Assembly: GCF_003286085.1 (NCBI RefSeq)
Contig: NW_020825312.1
Span: 5,394,001 to 5,458,000 of the forward strand
DNA: 64,000 nucleotides
Direction: 5' to 3'
DNA from: Drosophila persimilis
Lineage: Eukaryota > Arthropoda > Insecta > Diptera > Drosophilidae
Shown here: positions 35,516 through 47,300 of the stretch, piece after piece
Layout: each line of letters starts with the position of its first letter
How positions within the stretch are numbered: position 1 is the first letter of the stretch
Program-made: the position numbers and the translations under genes
Notes under the pieces: model-generated
Told to the model about the DNA's origin: nothing
What the model saw: only the letters and a program-made list of their open reading frames with translations
Databases searched by the model: none

Positions 35516-36024
35516 GGCGTAATGTTTGTGATTTTAATTGAATTAGAGAATTTATAGGGATGATAAAACATATATTTTGTTATATTTCCTGAACCAGATG
35601 GTGCAAATGAACCGATATCGATTTATGTTTAGAACGCTTTAAGGTGCACTAACCATACAGTATATGGATGTATCAGTTCATACAGGGAAAACGTACCCAC
35701 AGAATTTTCTGCGGCAACTCCCAGAGGGCCTAGGCGTTCGGCTCTAACCGGCTTACACGAACACATTAAAATGCGCTTCTGGGCTGACTTTAGACGTGTC
35801 GCGACCAAAAGAGAGTCGAACGCTACATCTCCCATCAAAACTAATTTAATTTTAATTCAATTTATTTTGATATTTAACAACATTGCATGTATCGATTAAC
35901 AAAACTCGTTCCATGAACCAGTTCACCCCCATTAACGCACGATATTATTAGTTCATTCATCGATACACTAATCGATACTGTGGTACATCGATACCAAGCG
36001 AATTGCAATTTCCGACCGTTAAAT
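35516..36024. other. Promoter region of the phosducin-like gene
   Basis: Contains TATCGAT at 35616-35622, about 100 bp upstream of the start codon, and three ATCGATA copies further away. A GC-richer patch at about 35690-35835 has open frames but no recognisable protein. It also covers the short 3' end of the next minus-strand gene. Confidence 0.5.
35957..35995. promoter_or_regulatory. Three ATCGATA (DRE-like) motifs
   Basis: ATCGATA at 35959-35965, 35971-35977 and 35987-35993, spaced 12 and 16 bp. Position fits a distal promoter element of the phosducin-like gene, or a boundary with the gene whose stop codon is about 30 bp away. Confidence 0.6.
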
Positions 36025-38006
36025 TTAATATTTTATTTTATGCGTTTTGCGAATTACACTAAAGATTTTAGCCAATTTGTCTGGCACATTGAATTGGTGC
36101 ATTATCTGCTCCATACTGTTGAAATCCGCTTTTTCCAATTCGTCGCATGAATCATCCGATCCTGAATCATCGGCCAGCGCCAATCGTTCAGCAAACGACA
36201 CAATGCCGCACCAGGCACGAAAGTCCAACTCAACGGTTCCTTTCTGGTCATGCTCATACCCCAGCATATTGAGTGTATTACGAACATTTTTCTCGGTGCC
36301 GTGAAACTCTAGAACATCCTCGAGAGCTTGAGGCAAGCTCTGCCAGAGCAGTGTGCGCTCCTTGTACCTATATTCCGTCAGAGCCATGTCATCAATGCCC
36401 ATGGCGGGCAGGTCGCTCTCCGGCTCTTCGCAACGGCTCAAATATTTAAGAAAGACGCGCTTGTAGAGCTGCTTACGCTGCTGGGAGACCCACACGTATT
36501 TGCTCAAGTAATCCCATGGGGTCATGGCTGGGGAGGACTCAAGTTAGATGGAGTTGGGTTCAAAGGGCTTATCTCTAACCGACCGTTTATCACGGAGAGA
36601 TCCATGGGCACATCGAACCTTGTGGCCGATTTGGAGAACTTGCGTGGCATCTTAGACGTACTTTCGGCGGAGTGATTATCCTCAGGGGCCTTTTGAACAA
36701 TCTTGTGCTTGGGGGGCATATACTTGATGGCTTCTCTTAGAGCACGATTGAGCTATAGACAAAATAAACGTGTATATATGGACCTACATAGGTAGCACAA
36801 CCAGTATTGTATGTACATACATATCGGCCAAAAGTATTCTCTATCAAATCGACATCCAAATCGGTTTTCAGGGCCTGAAAGGCCTCGTCTGTGAGGAAAC
36901 TTCCCTTCAGGAGGATCGGCTCCCGTTCACTCTCTCGCTTATCCTTTGGCAGCAGACTCACCGAATTGGGAATCAGACTGGGTCTAGTGCTGGGATTGAG
37001 TGAGTCTGGTCCCAGGGCGGCTACTTGTGTCTCCGGATCCTCGCTCAAGTGAAAGGTGGTGGTGGCTAAAGGGAAGTACGCTCTGAAAATAACACACACT
37101 ATGGATTCCCCGACTGGATACACATACCCTGAGTTGGCTTTAACTTTTTGCGCTTTTTGCCCCTGCGCACATCCTCGTCGCTCAATTCGTGCTCATTGAT
37201 GCAGGTCTTGGGCTCGCCCTCCAGCCCACCGATGGGATCCACTCCTGGTGCTAGGTTGGCGGTGGCCAGAGATGACTTGGGTCGCTGCTCGTTGGACTGC
37301 TGTCGCCTGGGCCTCTTGTCCTCATGGACATTGGCCCCGGCGCTTCTGGGCTTTTTATCCTCCTCCAAGCCGCTCTGGGTGAGCTCCGAGCTGGGCTTCC
37401 AGTACAGCGTCTCCTGGGAGTGCGATCGCCTGAGATCCAATATGATTTTCTTTCTCTTGATGTTCTCGTGCTTGCCCCATTCGGGGGTGATGCAACGACG
37501 GTAAAAGGAGCCAGCACTGGTCCTTGTGTGGATACTGGTCACCGTTGGAGTTGGCGTCATTGGACGGGAATCCGTCTCAGCATAGCGCCGGAATAGATCT
37601 TCGGGGATGTTGTCCGTTTCGTGCGGCTCTAGCTGGTCTTCATCAGCCACTTTCCCTGGCTTTTCCTTGCCACACTGGGGATTTTTTCCTTCGATGGCCA
37701 GAGATGTTTTCAATTGATTTATGACATCCTTCACACCGGATGGCGCTGGATGGTTGCACAGCACGGAGCAGCCCTTGGCAAAGGGATTGAACAGTCCGCC
37801 GAAGGGTCGCAGCGAAAGTGGCATCGGAATGGCCTCAAATCTGAGCATCCGCGAATCATCAGCATGATAATTCTTACGCTGTTAACAATAGCTGCTGCAG
37901 AACTACTGGTATTATCTCTGAATTTTCTGAGTCCCCTTACCCTTTTGAAGAATTTCACATGTCTCTTGGGCGTCGGAACGAGACCCGTGCGTGTTGTACC
38001 GCTCAT
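36025..38006 (-). CDS. Five-exon protein of unknown function
   Basis: Reconstructed minus-strand exons: 37941-38006 (ATG), 37128-37878, 36821-37080, 36584-36752, 36025-36527 (stop); all phases agree, giving about 582 residues. The intron between exons 2 and 3 is only 47 bp, and its acceptor could be either AG of CAGAG; only the second keeps the frame. I do not recognise the family. Visible: a basic N-terminus (MSGTTRTGLVPTPKRHVKFF), a middle block GSFYRRCITPEWGKHENIKR and LDLRRSHSQETLYW that looks conserved, an RRGKKRKKLK basic run, and a C-terminal 170-residue globular-looking part (MTPWDYLSKYVWVSQQRKQL...). No signal peptide, membrane segment or zinc finger. Unlike its neighbours, no DRE-like motif stands out upstream. 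Confidence 0.8.
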
Positions 38007-38352
38007 ATTTGCCAATAAACAAACTTTGAAACGGTGGCAAAAAAGGAAAAGCTGGCTTCCATAAATAAAGTGTATTGTTGCCAAGACAACTCGGTCTGGT
38101 CCGTTATTGATTGGCTTACAATTACACTTCCAATAAATTAGCTTGCAAATGAACAAGTATATCATGTCCTATCCATCAATGGTGGACAACAACAGCGATC
38201 GTTTTTCAAATACCTTCATAAAAAAAGGGCATTTCTTTTATTGTCTCTATGGCTTAGGTCTAAGAACAGTGGATACGTGCAACGAGTACATTTGAGTAGG
38301 GAATAAGAAAAAAAAACAAAAAAAATAATTGAGAAATGTTCAGACGCCACAC
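38007..38352. other. Spacer between the unknown gene and comm2
   Basis: It holds the 5' UTR/promoter of the minus-strand unknown gene together with the 3' UTR of the minus-strand comm2 gene. No separate coding frame is supported. Confidence 0.5.
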
Positions 38353-41300
38353 TCAGTACAACGAGCCGCGATGATGCAAATGCCGCAAGCGATGATCCAG
38401 CAGCTGGCGCTCATTCGAGAGCGACAGAGTGGAGGAGGAGCGATGCAGAGCGGGCAATATTTGGGGCCCGGCCTCACGCCCTTGTCCAGATGCCACGGTA
38501 ACAGTGGTTTCGATGGGACCCATTCCGGCCGTGTTGCCCACGGCCCGGGAACGCAGCAAATTGTTCCGCAAGGCGGCACCTGAGCGCGTCGATTGCCGTC
38601 TAACCGAATTATTGAATGAGATCTGCAGCGAGAGGCGCTTCTGGGAGAGCGAGGCCAGGTGGTCTGGTGACAGTTCGATGACCTGAGGAACAGCAGCTGC
38701 CGCCAAGGCCATGGCGGCCGCTGTGGCAGCACTGTAGCTGGGCAGCGTGGAGGTGGGCGAGGCATTGCCGCAGTTGCAGGTGGCCGAGTTGAGCGAAATG
38801 TTGTCGACACTGCCATCGCCGTTGGCGTTCGTCTCCACCAGGCTGTATCCCACGGCCTGCTCCTTGCCGCCGCCATTGTCGTTGCACTCGAATATCTTGA
38901 TGATGGGCACTACAGACGGAGTCAGTAGGATGCCTGCCTTCCGGAACTCCTCCAAAGCATCATCGTAGGTGGGAAGGCCGGAGACTATGGTGTAGGAAGG
39001 TAACGATTCTGCCTCGTAGTCCGGCGGACAGCGGCGGCAGATTTCGATTGTGGGGTCGCTGTGATTGGCACGGTCTGAAATGTACAAAGCGAAAAATAAA
39101 ATAAACATAAACACACACTCGTATACTTTTTACATCTCCCCCATTCTTCGGATTGTCTCTCTTTAATGAAAAAGTGAACAATCATACGTATCAAATCAAT
39201 TTTCCAAAAAACTCCCAAGCTTATGGTCAGTCATCCCTCAGATAGATACATAGTTAGATAACCAATACTATTTGGGGATTGCTGGGGGTTGCTGATCTAT
39301 AGGAAATGTACATACGAAGTGCTTGTTTCTTTAAAAGCTTCACCTCGACCATGTGACGACTGCAACCCAACCCTTAAAGGTGGAGTGTACTCTTTGCCGG
39401 ATGGGAGTTAAAGAAAGTGAGTCAGCACCGAGCAATCCCAGTCGGGTCGGCTGCAGTGATGGAGTGGAGGCAACTGTTGATGCGGCAATCCTTTCCGGTG
39501 GCATAGTACAAGATTTTGAAGATAAGCCGCATGCTGGATGGCTTGAACAAACGGTGAAAATGGCACACGTTTCGTTTCACACCCTTTTTCTGTGAGGTGG
39601 GTGGCGGGAGGGCTTAAAGCCTGCCTGCGGGTCCCTTGAAGTCCTCAAGGAGTGGGCAGGCATTTTCACACCCACATGAACGAACCCACGGACGTTCACT
39701 TTTTGAGCAACGCTCTGCCAGCTAACGAAATTAAATTGATGATGCACAAGGAGGCGGACGGAACGAAAATGAAATCACATTTGATGTCAGGTCGGGGTTG
39801 GGGTTGGGGTTGGGCTGGGACATCGTTCGCCATATGGCGGGCCGAGTAGTTCGGAAGCTTCTCCCCTGCGACAGCAGCTCAACATTTAAGCTTTTTTGTA
39901 ATTTTCAATTGACTTGAGATAATTATGGGCCAGCTTACATCGAGCTTAAGCCGAGTGCAGGGAGTCGATTTAAATCTGATGCACAACGACCAGAATCTCT
40001 GGGGCTGTTTCAGGATTGTGGGAGAGTACTGAATACTGATTACCATCTCCTCCATTGACATGATAAGCATTGGTGTGTTTCCAGAGCCGAATTAAGTAAA
40101 AACTTTTCGGGAAAAATGTAAGTTCTTTAAGTTGACGCAAACGGAAAACTCGTTGGACAGGCCCTGCGGCTGCTGGGCCGCTAACTACTTGACTTGATGA
40201 ACTGCCAGCTCATATTCGTGAGCCCAGGGACATGGACACACTTCGCATTCGATTCCCCAAGCGGAGCTTGGCACAACAATAAAATGAAGTGCATCGTATA
40301 AGAGGGGAAAGCGGGGGAAGCGGGGGAAGCGGGGGAAGCGCTAAAGAAAATAAACAAGGCGCAAAGTGGAAGTGTAAGTGCGTCGTGCATAAAACATTCG
40401 CCGCAAGCCATAAGCCAAAAACAAAATGGACACCAAATTTTCCACTAGTCAATATACTAAAGGTCGTGAGGACGCCACGCCACACCACACGGCCACAACA
40501 TGAGGAGCATAAGCCAAGACGGGCCAGAGATATTTGGGCGTTCGCCATAACAACAAAACAGCAAAACAACAAAAAGTTAAACACACTTTATGTTGGGGCT
40601 ACCGTCTTAGTGTGCTGGTGGGGCATGTGGAGAGGGAGACAGAGCGATGCGATGCGACGGGAGCACGTTGTGCGTTTTGTGGATTTGTGCTCCCCCCGCC
40701 GCCACCGCCGCCACCACCAACCAAAAGAGGGAAGAGCTCAGGCAACGAAAAGTGACGTGCCTAGGCCAGGCCGATGGTAATGGTGACAAGCCTGCCAGCA
40801 GACAAAAAAAAACAACAACAAAAACAACAAAAAAACAGGAGCAACCAAACGCTCTTTTTTTGGCTGGATGGATGCGAGGCGGGAGCCTGGTTCTATGGCT
40901 TTCGAGGCACGTAAGCAGTTTATCCCCGCACCAAACAAAAAAAGAGAGGAGAAAGGGGGGAAGAAAAACTTCAGCCCACATTTTTGGATGCTGGGAGCTA
41001 TCGTCGTTCGTTGTCCTTGGGGTTGGTAAACACGGCACCAAATTGCCGTTTAAATTTCTCCTCAATGTCTACGCTGGGGGCAAAGCGGCCTTGAAACATT
41101 ATTGTGACTGGTACGTACATACATTTGCCTGGCCTGGGCTGCTGGGCTGAAGGCGGCTGGGCGGCTGGGCGAGAAGGGTGCTTCTCCCAGGCCCAGCAAC
41201 TTTATATTTGAAGTTGTGGCTGGAAGACATTGCCAGGGGAATCGTCAAGACAGGCGTTAAATGCTACCTATGCCTCCCATTGGACTCGGGTCCGGTCCAT

Positions 41301-44300
41301 GTCAAGGGGTTTGGGGTTACTTTGGTAACTTATGGGTCTGTCTGGCACTTTTTCCTGTGCTGTGGCTGTGCATACTCCACCTGCTCTCCCGCTCACCTGC
41401 TCACCTGATCCCCTGCTCGCCTGCTTGCCTGCTCTTTGTTTAACTGATTAAACTCTTGCTCGAGCGAACATGCAAGTACATTTTCTGTTTTTAGGTTTTT
41501 GCGAAATCCCCGTATCCGTACCCGTAACCGTACCCGTGTGTAGCAAAAGGGACGGAAAAACATTTGTTGTTAGCCTCTTTCCGACCTAAACGCATGTCAA
41601 AATTGTAATGTTTTTTGTTTTAGCTGTAGGCAAGAAAAATGATGTTGGCCAGGATATGCCTAAGATCATGCCCCACCGTTAACACAGTAACAATGCGAAG
41701 GAGCCGTCAGACTTCAACGAATCTGCCATCATCTACAACTGCAGCGTATTAAAACTACGAGTAACTGTTAAATTATTAGCAAGACAACCCATCCATCTCA
41801 CCAGGACTGGGGGCTCTATCTTCGTCTGTGCCTTGGCCTTCCTGCGCAGACGAAAACCGAAATGAAGAAAAATTGGGGCATGTCAGTTAAAGGCAAAACA
41901 ACAATAAAAAGGAAAAACCCCGACATGAAGACATCTTCCGCACAAGTAAACGAAACACGCGCCAGAAGCATCCAACATCCAACATCCCACATCCAACAAC
42001 CAACCCAACAACAAAACCAGACCAGACCAGACCAGCCCGGACCTAAGAAGTAATAAGTGTGTCTATTTGTTTGCAAATATTTCATTTCCTTTCCCGTGCC
42101 ACCCTCACAAAAAGCGTATCTGGTGACAATGGCAGAGCTGGACAACGATGGAATCTCACGAATATCACATTTCCTTTGAAATTAAATTATATGCATAGTA
42201 GTATAGTAAAATGCAGTAAATTTAATCGCAGCTGAGAACTCTTTTTCGTGATCTATTTACAGTCCCTTCCGTTGAACGTTGAACTTGCTCAAAGTTCAAC
42301 TAATACATTAAATGCAAACAGCGTGCGTTAACAAATCAAAAAAAAACAAAGAAGTCATTTATAAAATGCATAGCACACATGGTGCCTTGCCACCAAAGTG
42401 TTGAATGTTATTAAAAACAGTATAAACAACTTCCCTTCCTAGTGGGATCTGTTGTTGGTCGCGGCCGGATCCCCATCCGCGTCCGCGTCGCCGCTGGCTG
42501 TTCATAGGTACTAGGCGTTCCAACAAAAAGCAACGTATAACCACAAAGTACCACTTTGCCCTGCCTATGGGCGGTGTGGAGCAGATGCCATGCCGCAATT
42601 TTCAAATTGACTTTTGCACATGTTGCCGCCGTAACGAAAATGTGCGCCAACAATAGCATAGCATACATAAGTACATATGTACATGTACATACATTTGTAT
42701 ACTCGTACATAGCCACGAAAGTAGTGCCAAAAGAGGGCGAAATAATAAGAAAATGCATTGGCAGCAAAAGGCAGCTAAAAAACGTGCCAATTGAGCGCGT
42801 GAGAAGCATGAACAAATAGTTGTTTTTGTCAGAAAACAAAAAAAAAACGTGGGTCAAAATCGAAGTATCCATCAAAACGGCATTAGTGGGCGCCAGCTGC
42901 GCTTTATATTGACTTTGAATTTGGTTTTTAAATTTCAACCGTCTTTGCACCAATATTCAAGTAAAGTAAAGTAGAGGTGGAGAAACATCGATGTTTAAAG
43001 ACATCGCTTTTAGATTACTATCGATGATTTGCTCTATGTTTTTCCACCTCAAAGTGAACAGGGTTGCAAACAGAACAGCGATCAAGCGGACGCACACCAA
43101 CACACACACACACAGCCATACTTTTCTGCACACAACGCCAAGGGTAGGTATGTATTAATACAAAGCGCGCTCAAAGAACAAAAGAGAACGAATACAGAGA
43201 GACAGTGAGAGAGAGCGCAAGAGCAACATTGAAAAAAATCTGCTGCCAGCGGCGTCGGTGGATTTATTTGGCTCGCAATGCTGCGCCGCAGTTTTTGTTG
43301 TTAATTTGTACTCTACACTCCACTTAATTTTTAAAAGAAAAGCAAGCTGAAACAAATACAAACTGGGTAGTGAGTGTTTAAGTTGCTAAAAATGGCCAAT
43401 GTTCCGGTGCCGATGCCGTCAGTGCTGAAAACAGCAAAAAAAACAAATGGAGACTCCGTCGCGGTGGCTGCGTCGTCGACTGCGGCGGCAGCGTTGGGTG
43501 ACAACGAAGACTCGGAAGAGTCCGAGTTGGAGGAAGATGACGATTTGCTTGATGATCCCGACGATGTCGTTCTGCAAATTGACAGCGAAGACGAGGCCGA
43601 ATTGGAGGCCCAGCGCATACGCTTGGATGATATGAAAGCAGCGGCTGCCGCAGCGGCAGCAGAGACAGCAGCAACAACAACAAAGTCGCAGGTCAGTAAC
43701 GGTAATCAGCAGAAGCAGCAGCATCAGCAGCAGAATCAAACGAATGACAAAGCAGCGTCCCGAAAACCTCGTGGACGTCCTCCTGGAACTGGCAACAAAA
43801 AAAAACAGAAAACATCGAGCAGCCCCCAGGCCTCCACAGCATCATCTCTGGTCGCCGCTCAGGTTTTGGCAGATGAGAAGTCGTATCGCTTCTTCTACAA
43901 ATGTACGCGCTGCTGCAACCACTACGGCGACGGACTGTCTCTCTCCCGGCACTTCCAGAAGGAGCACTCTGAGCAGGACTGCCATCAGGTCAAGCGCAAG
44001 CGTGGCAGAAGCAAAGTTTCCCCTAGTGGAATAGAGTCAACGCCTCCTCTCATTCTGTCCACCTTGAATGTAGGCTGTTTGAAGCCTTGTGCCCAGCTGC
44101 TCATACAAGGGGAATCCCTGTTGCAGCTTTGCCTGGCCTGCAACTCCCAGTTTGTGGATGTGAAACACTTTCAGCATCATCTGAGCGAGCAGCATGGCTT
44201 CTTCAAGTTGCTCGTGCCTAAGGAGGAGCCCACTGAGGTGCCACCCACAGCTATGGTGACCATACCTGCTGCTATAGCCATGAGCAAGTCCAGTCAGCAG

Positions 44301-47300
44301 CTTCAGTTGCCCATCCCAGCACCGGACACCCCACCGCCCGAACAAGATGGCAAGGAACCGTCGGGGACTGGCTCGTGCACCGATAAAGATGATCTCGATA
44401 TAATAAACGCCATGGTAGCCAAAATGGCAGCCGAGAGGGGCAAGCCGAACTGCGCTCCCAAGGTCAACAAGATGATTATTAAGCTGCCAGGTGTGGCCAA
44501 GCGGGGCAAAAAATGTAAGGATCAGGAGGTAAAGACTCAACGAAAGGAAAGAGAGCAGGAATCTCCAGAAAGCGTGGAGAAACCAGAAAAAAAGAATCAG
44601 GAGAAGCCAGACCAAGCAGTGCCAGATCCGCTGCAGCGTCCAGAGGTGAGTTTGAATCTAGGTATAAAGGCAATTAGAATTCTTATTCTTCTTGTTTCTC
44701 GTTTTTCACCCAGGAGCCCACTAACCCACCCAAGCGGAAGCGTGCTTGCAAACAATTATCACCGTCGCCCTCGGAGACAGAGAAAGAGATCAAAAAAGAG
44801 ACGGAGCCAAGCGAGCGACGCATGCGCAAGACTCGAAACTTTGTCGACTATGTGATGGATGTGAAGGATGAGGAAGACGAAGACGAAAACGAAGAGGAGT
44901 CTGAGGGATCCTCTGCCACAGTTTCGCCGCATAACAGCTCGAGCGACGAGAGCCTGGCGTCGATTAAACGGGAGTCAATAGAGGAGTCTCAGAGCACTGG
45001 TAGACCCATACACACTTGTAACTTTTGCGGCAAGACCTTTCAGCGCTTCTCACGCATGCAAGATCATCTGCGAATCCACACGGGCGAGAAACCCTTCATT
45101 TGCAATCATTGCGGAAGAGCTTTTCGGTTGAAGATGCGTCTCGCAGAGCATAAGCTGCGTCATCGTACTGAGAAGGCCTACCAATGCGAGATCTGTTCCA
45201 TGCCCTTGGCCACCAAACAAGATCTATCACTGCATATGCGTCATCATAAGAACGACAGGCGTTACAAGTGCGACAAATGTGACAAAGGCTTTGTGCGAAG
45301 CTCCGACTTGGCCATCCATGTGAGAATTCACACCGGAGAAAAGCCCTATGCTTGTGATCTGTGCGGCAAGGCCTTCCGAGCTCGTCAGAATCTTGTGGTT
45401 CACCGACGTACTCATTTAGGCGACAAGCCGGTACAGTGTGAGCTCTGCGACAAACGGTTCGCAAGGAAGATTGACATGCGAGTGCACATGCGCAAGCATA
45501 CAGGTGAGTAGACTATAATATTAGACATTCACTCGGAACTGAATATGGTTTTATAGGCGAGAAACCCTTTAACTGCGAGTCTTGTCAGCGTGGCTACTCC
45601 TCCCGTGTGAATCTTCAGCGTCATCAAGAGCGCGAGCATGGCAAAGGCTCGCAGAAGCCACAACGGACAAAGACGGGACAAGGAAAAGAGGCCAAGCCGG
45701 AGGAGGGAAACGAATCCATCCCTGAGAAAGAAGCAGAATCGAAGACAGAGAAAGGAACAGAACCCAAAGACAAAGCTAATCTGCGCCGTCCGCGGCGTGA
45801 GAAGTTGCAGCAAAAGATCGCTGCCCAGGAAAAGCTACTGAATGATCTGAAGCGCAGCCTACGGTCCTTGCCGGACATACCCGAAGAGTCTTCCACAGGG
45901 AAGAACGAATTGGACATGTCTAAATTTCCAGCCGATGCCGGGGCTGGCTGTGTCCCTCCCGCTCAGGTGTCAGTCACAGTCTCCATGCAAGTGGAGGCCG
46001 CAGCTAATGTGGAAGACGATGAGATCACGCCGGAGAAAGAGAATGCTTTGTCCAGCGGCTCTCCGGTCGATGGCAAGTCCAAGACTAATCGAAAGATTAC
46101 GAGTTACTTTACCGTCGTTGGCCAGCAGGCGGAGATGAATAACCTAAAGACTTAAGATCAGGATCAGCTACTCTTACTCATTAGTTTTATATGCCACTGT
46201 ACTTGGAAATTGCGGAAAAGTTTCCCTAGCGTAGCGTACACCTCGCAATGTGTATTTTTTTGATTTGCAATGCAATTTGCAGCAGGGATTAAGTATTCTT
46301 TTTATACCATTTATTCATAACTATTAACGTGAAGTGAAAACTGAATTATTATAATTTTGTGGTTTGAAGGAAGAGAAGCCACGCACAAGCACATATTCGA
46401 CGTTGTGAAGTAACATATAATCCTCGAGAACAAGAAAAGACTACTTTTAAAAAGAATAATGATATTTGATATGAAAAACAAGCAAGAGACTGCAGAGTAT
46501 ATTTTTTATACATAAATACAACTATATTTACATAGACGGAGCAACTTTTGTGAACAAACGTAAAATTTAAAATATCAATAGATTATCTTATAAGCAAACA
46601 AATCATGAAAAATGTTCGCAAACTCTCAAGGAAATTAGAGTAGCTTTGACGAACTTTGACTGTAAATAACTGAAATATCACGAAAATCCTTCGCAGGCAC
46701 TACTGTCTCAACGAAGAGTCTATACTGAAGAAGTTACCATTTCGTTCAATCTTATCGTGTTACTCTATTCACTGAATACTAGATGTGTAAGCAAATGCGA
46801 GCAGTACCCCATAGCTATCACTCGATTTGTCAATCGAACAAACAGAATAGAATTTTATGAATTTCATACTAAAATTCGCTACACAAGTCATTGAACATTC
46901 AATTGCAATATGCGCACTTTACAACTATATATACTCATATTCCAAAACAAATACAATTTAAATGTAATCATATTATTCGTAAATTTAAGCCACCAAAATC
47001 CATTCGGGAGAACGTTCGTTTCCCCGAACAACCCTCAGATCTATCTCAGAAGAATATTTACTGTATTTATTTGACATGCATTTATCTCACGATATTTACT
47101 TAATTTCTCGAATTATAAGTTAAGTGAAAACGACGATGAACAAAGAGTCGAAAAGGTTTTGCTTGAACAGTTTTTTTTTTTATTTAATTTGAAGACATTT
47201 CATTTGTCCACTTACTTTATAGAATCTACTTTAGAACTTCTCATTCTTTAGTAACTAAGAGAGTTCCCTGAATATACGATATTTTTATAATTTACTTTAT

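Noticed and set aside
35629-35838. 69-codon minus-strand open frame in a GC-richer patch
   Set aside because: No recognisable domain, short, and lies in the promoter of the phosducin-like gene; a transposon scrap is as likely.
38340-38876. 178-codon minus-strand open frame in a second frame of comm2 exon 2
   Set aside because: Arg/Pro-rich composition is a frame-shifted shadow of the Comm tail.
40607-41150. Overlapping 150-167-codon open frames on both strands
   Set aside because: Built on A/C- and C/G-rich simple sequence in the comm2 intron; no domain or splice context.
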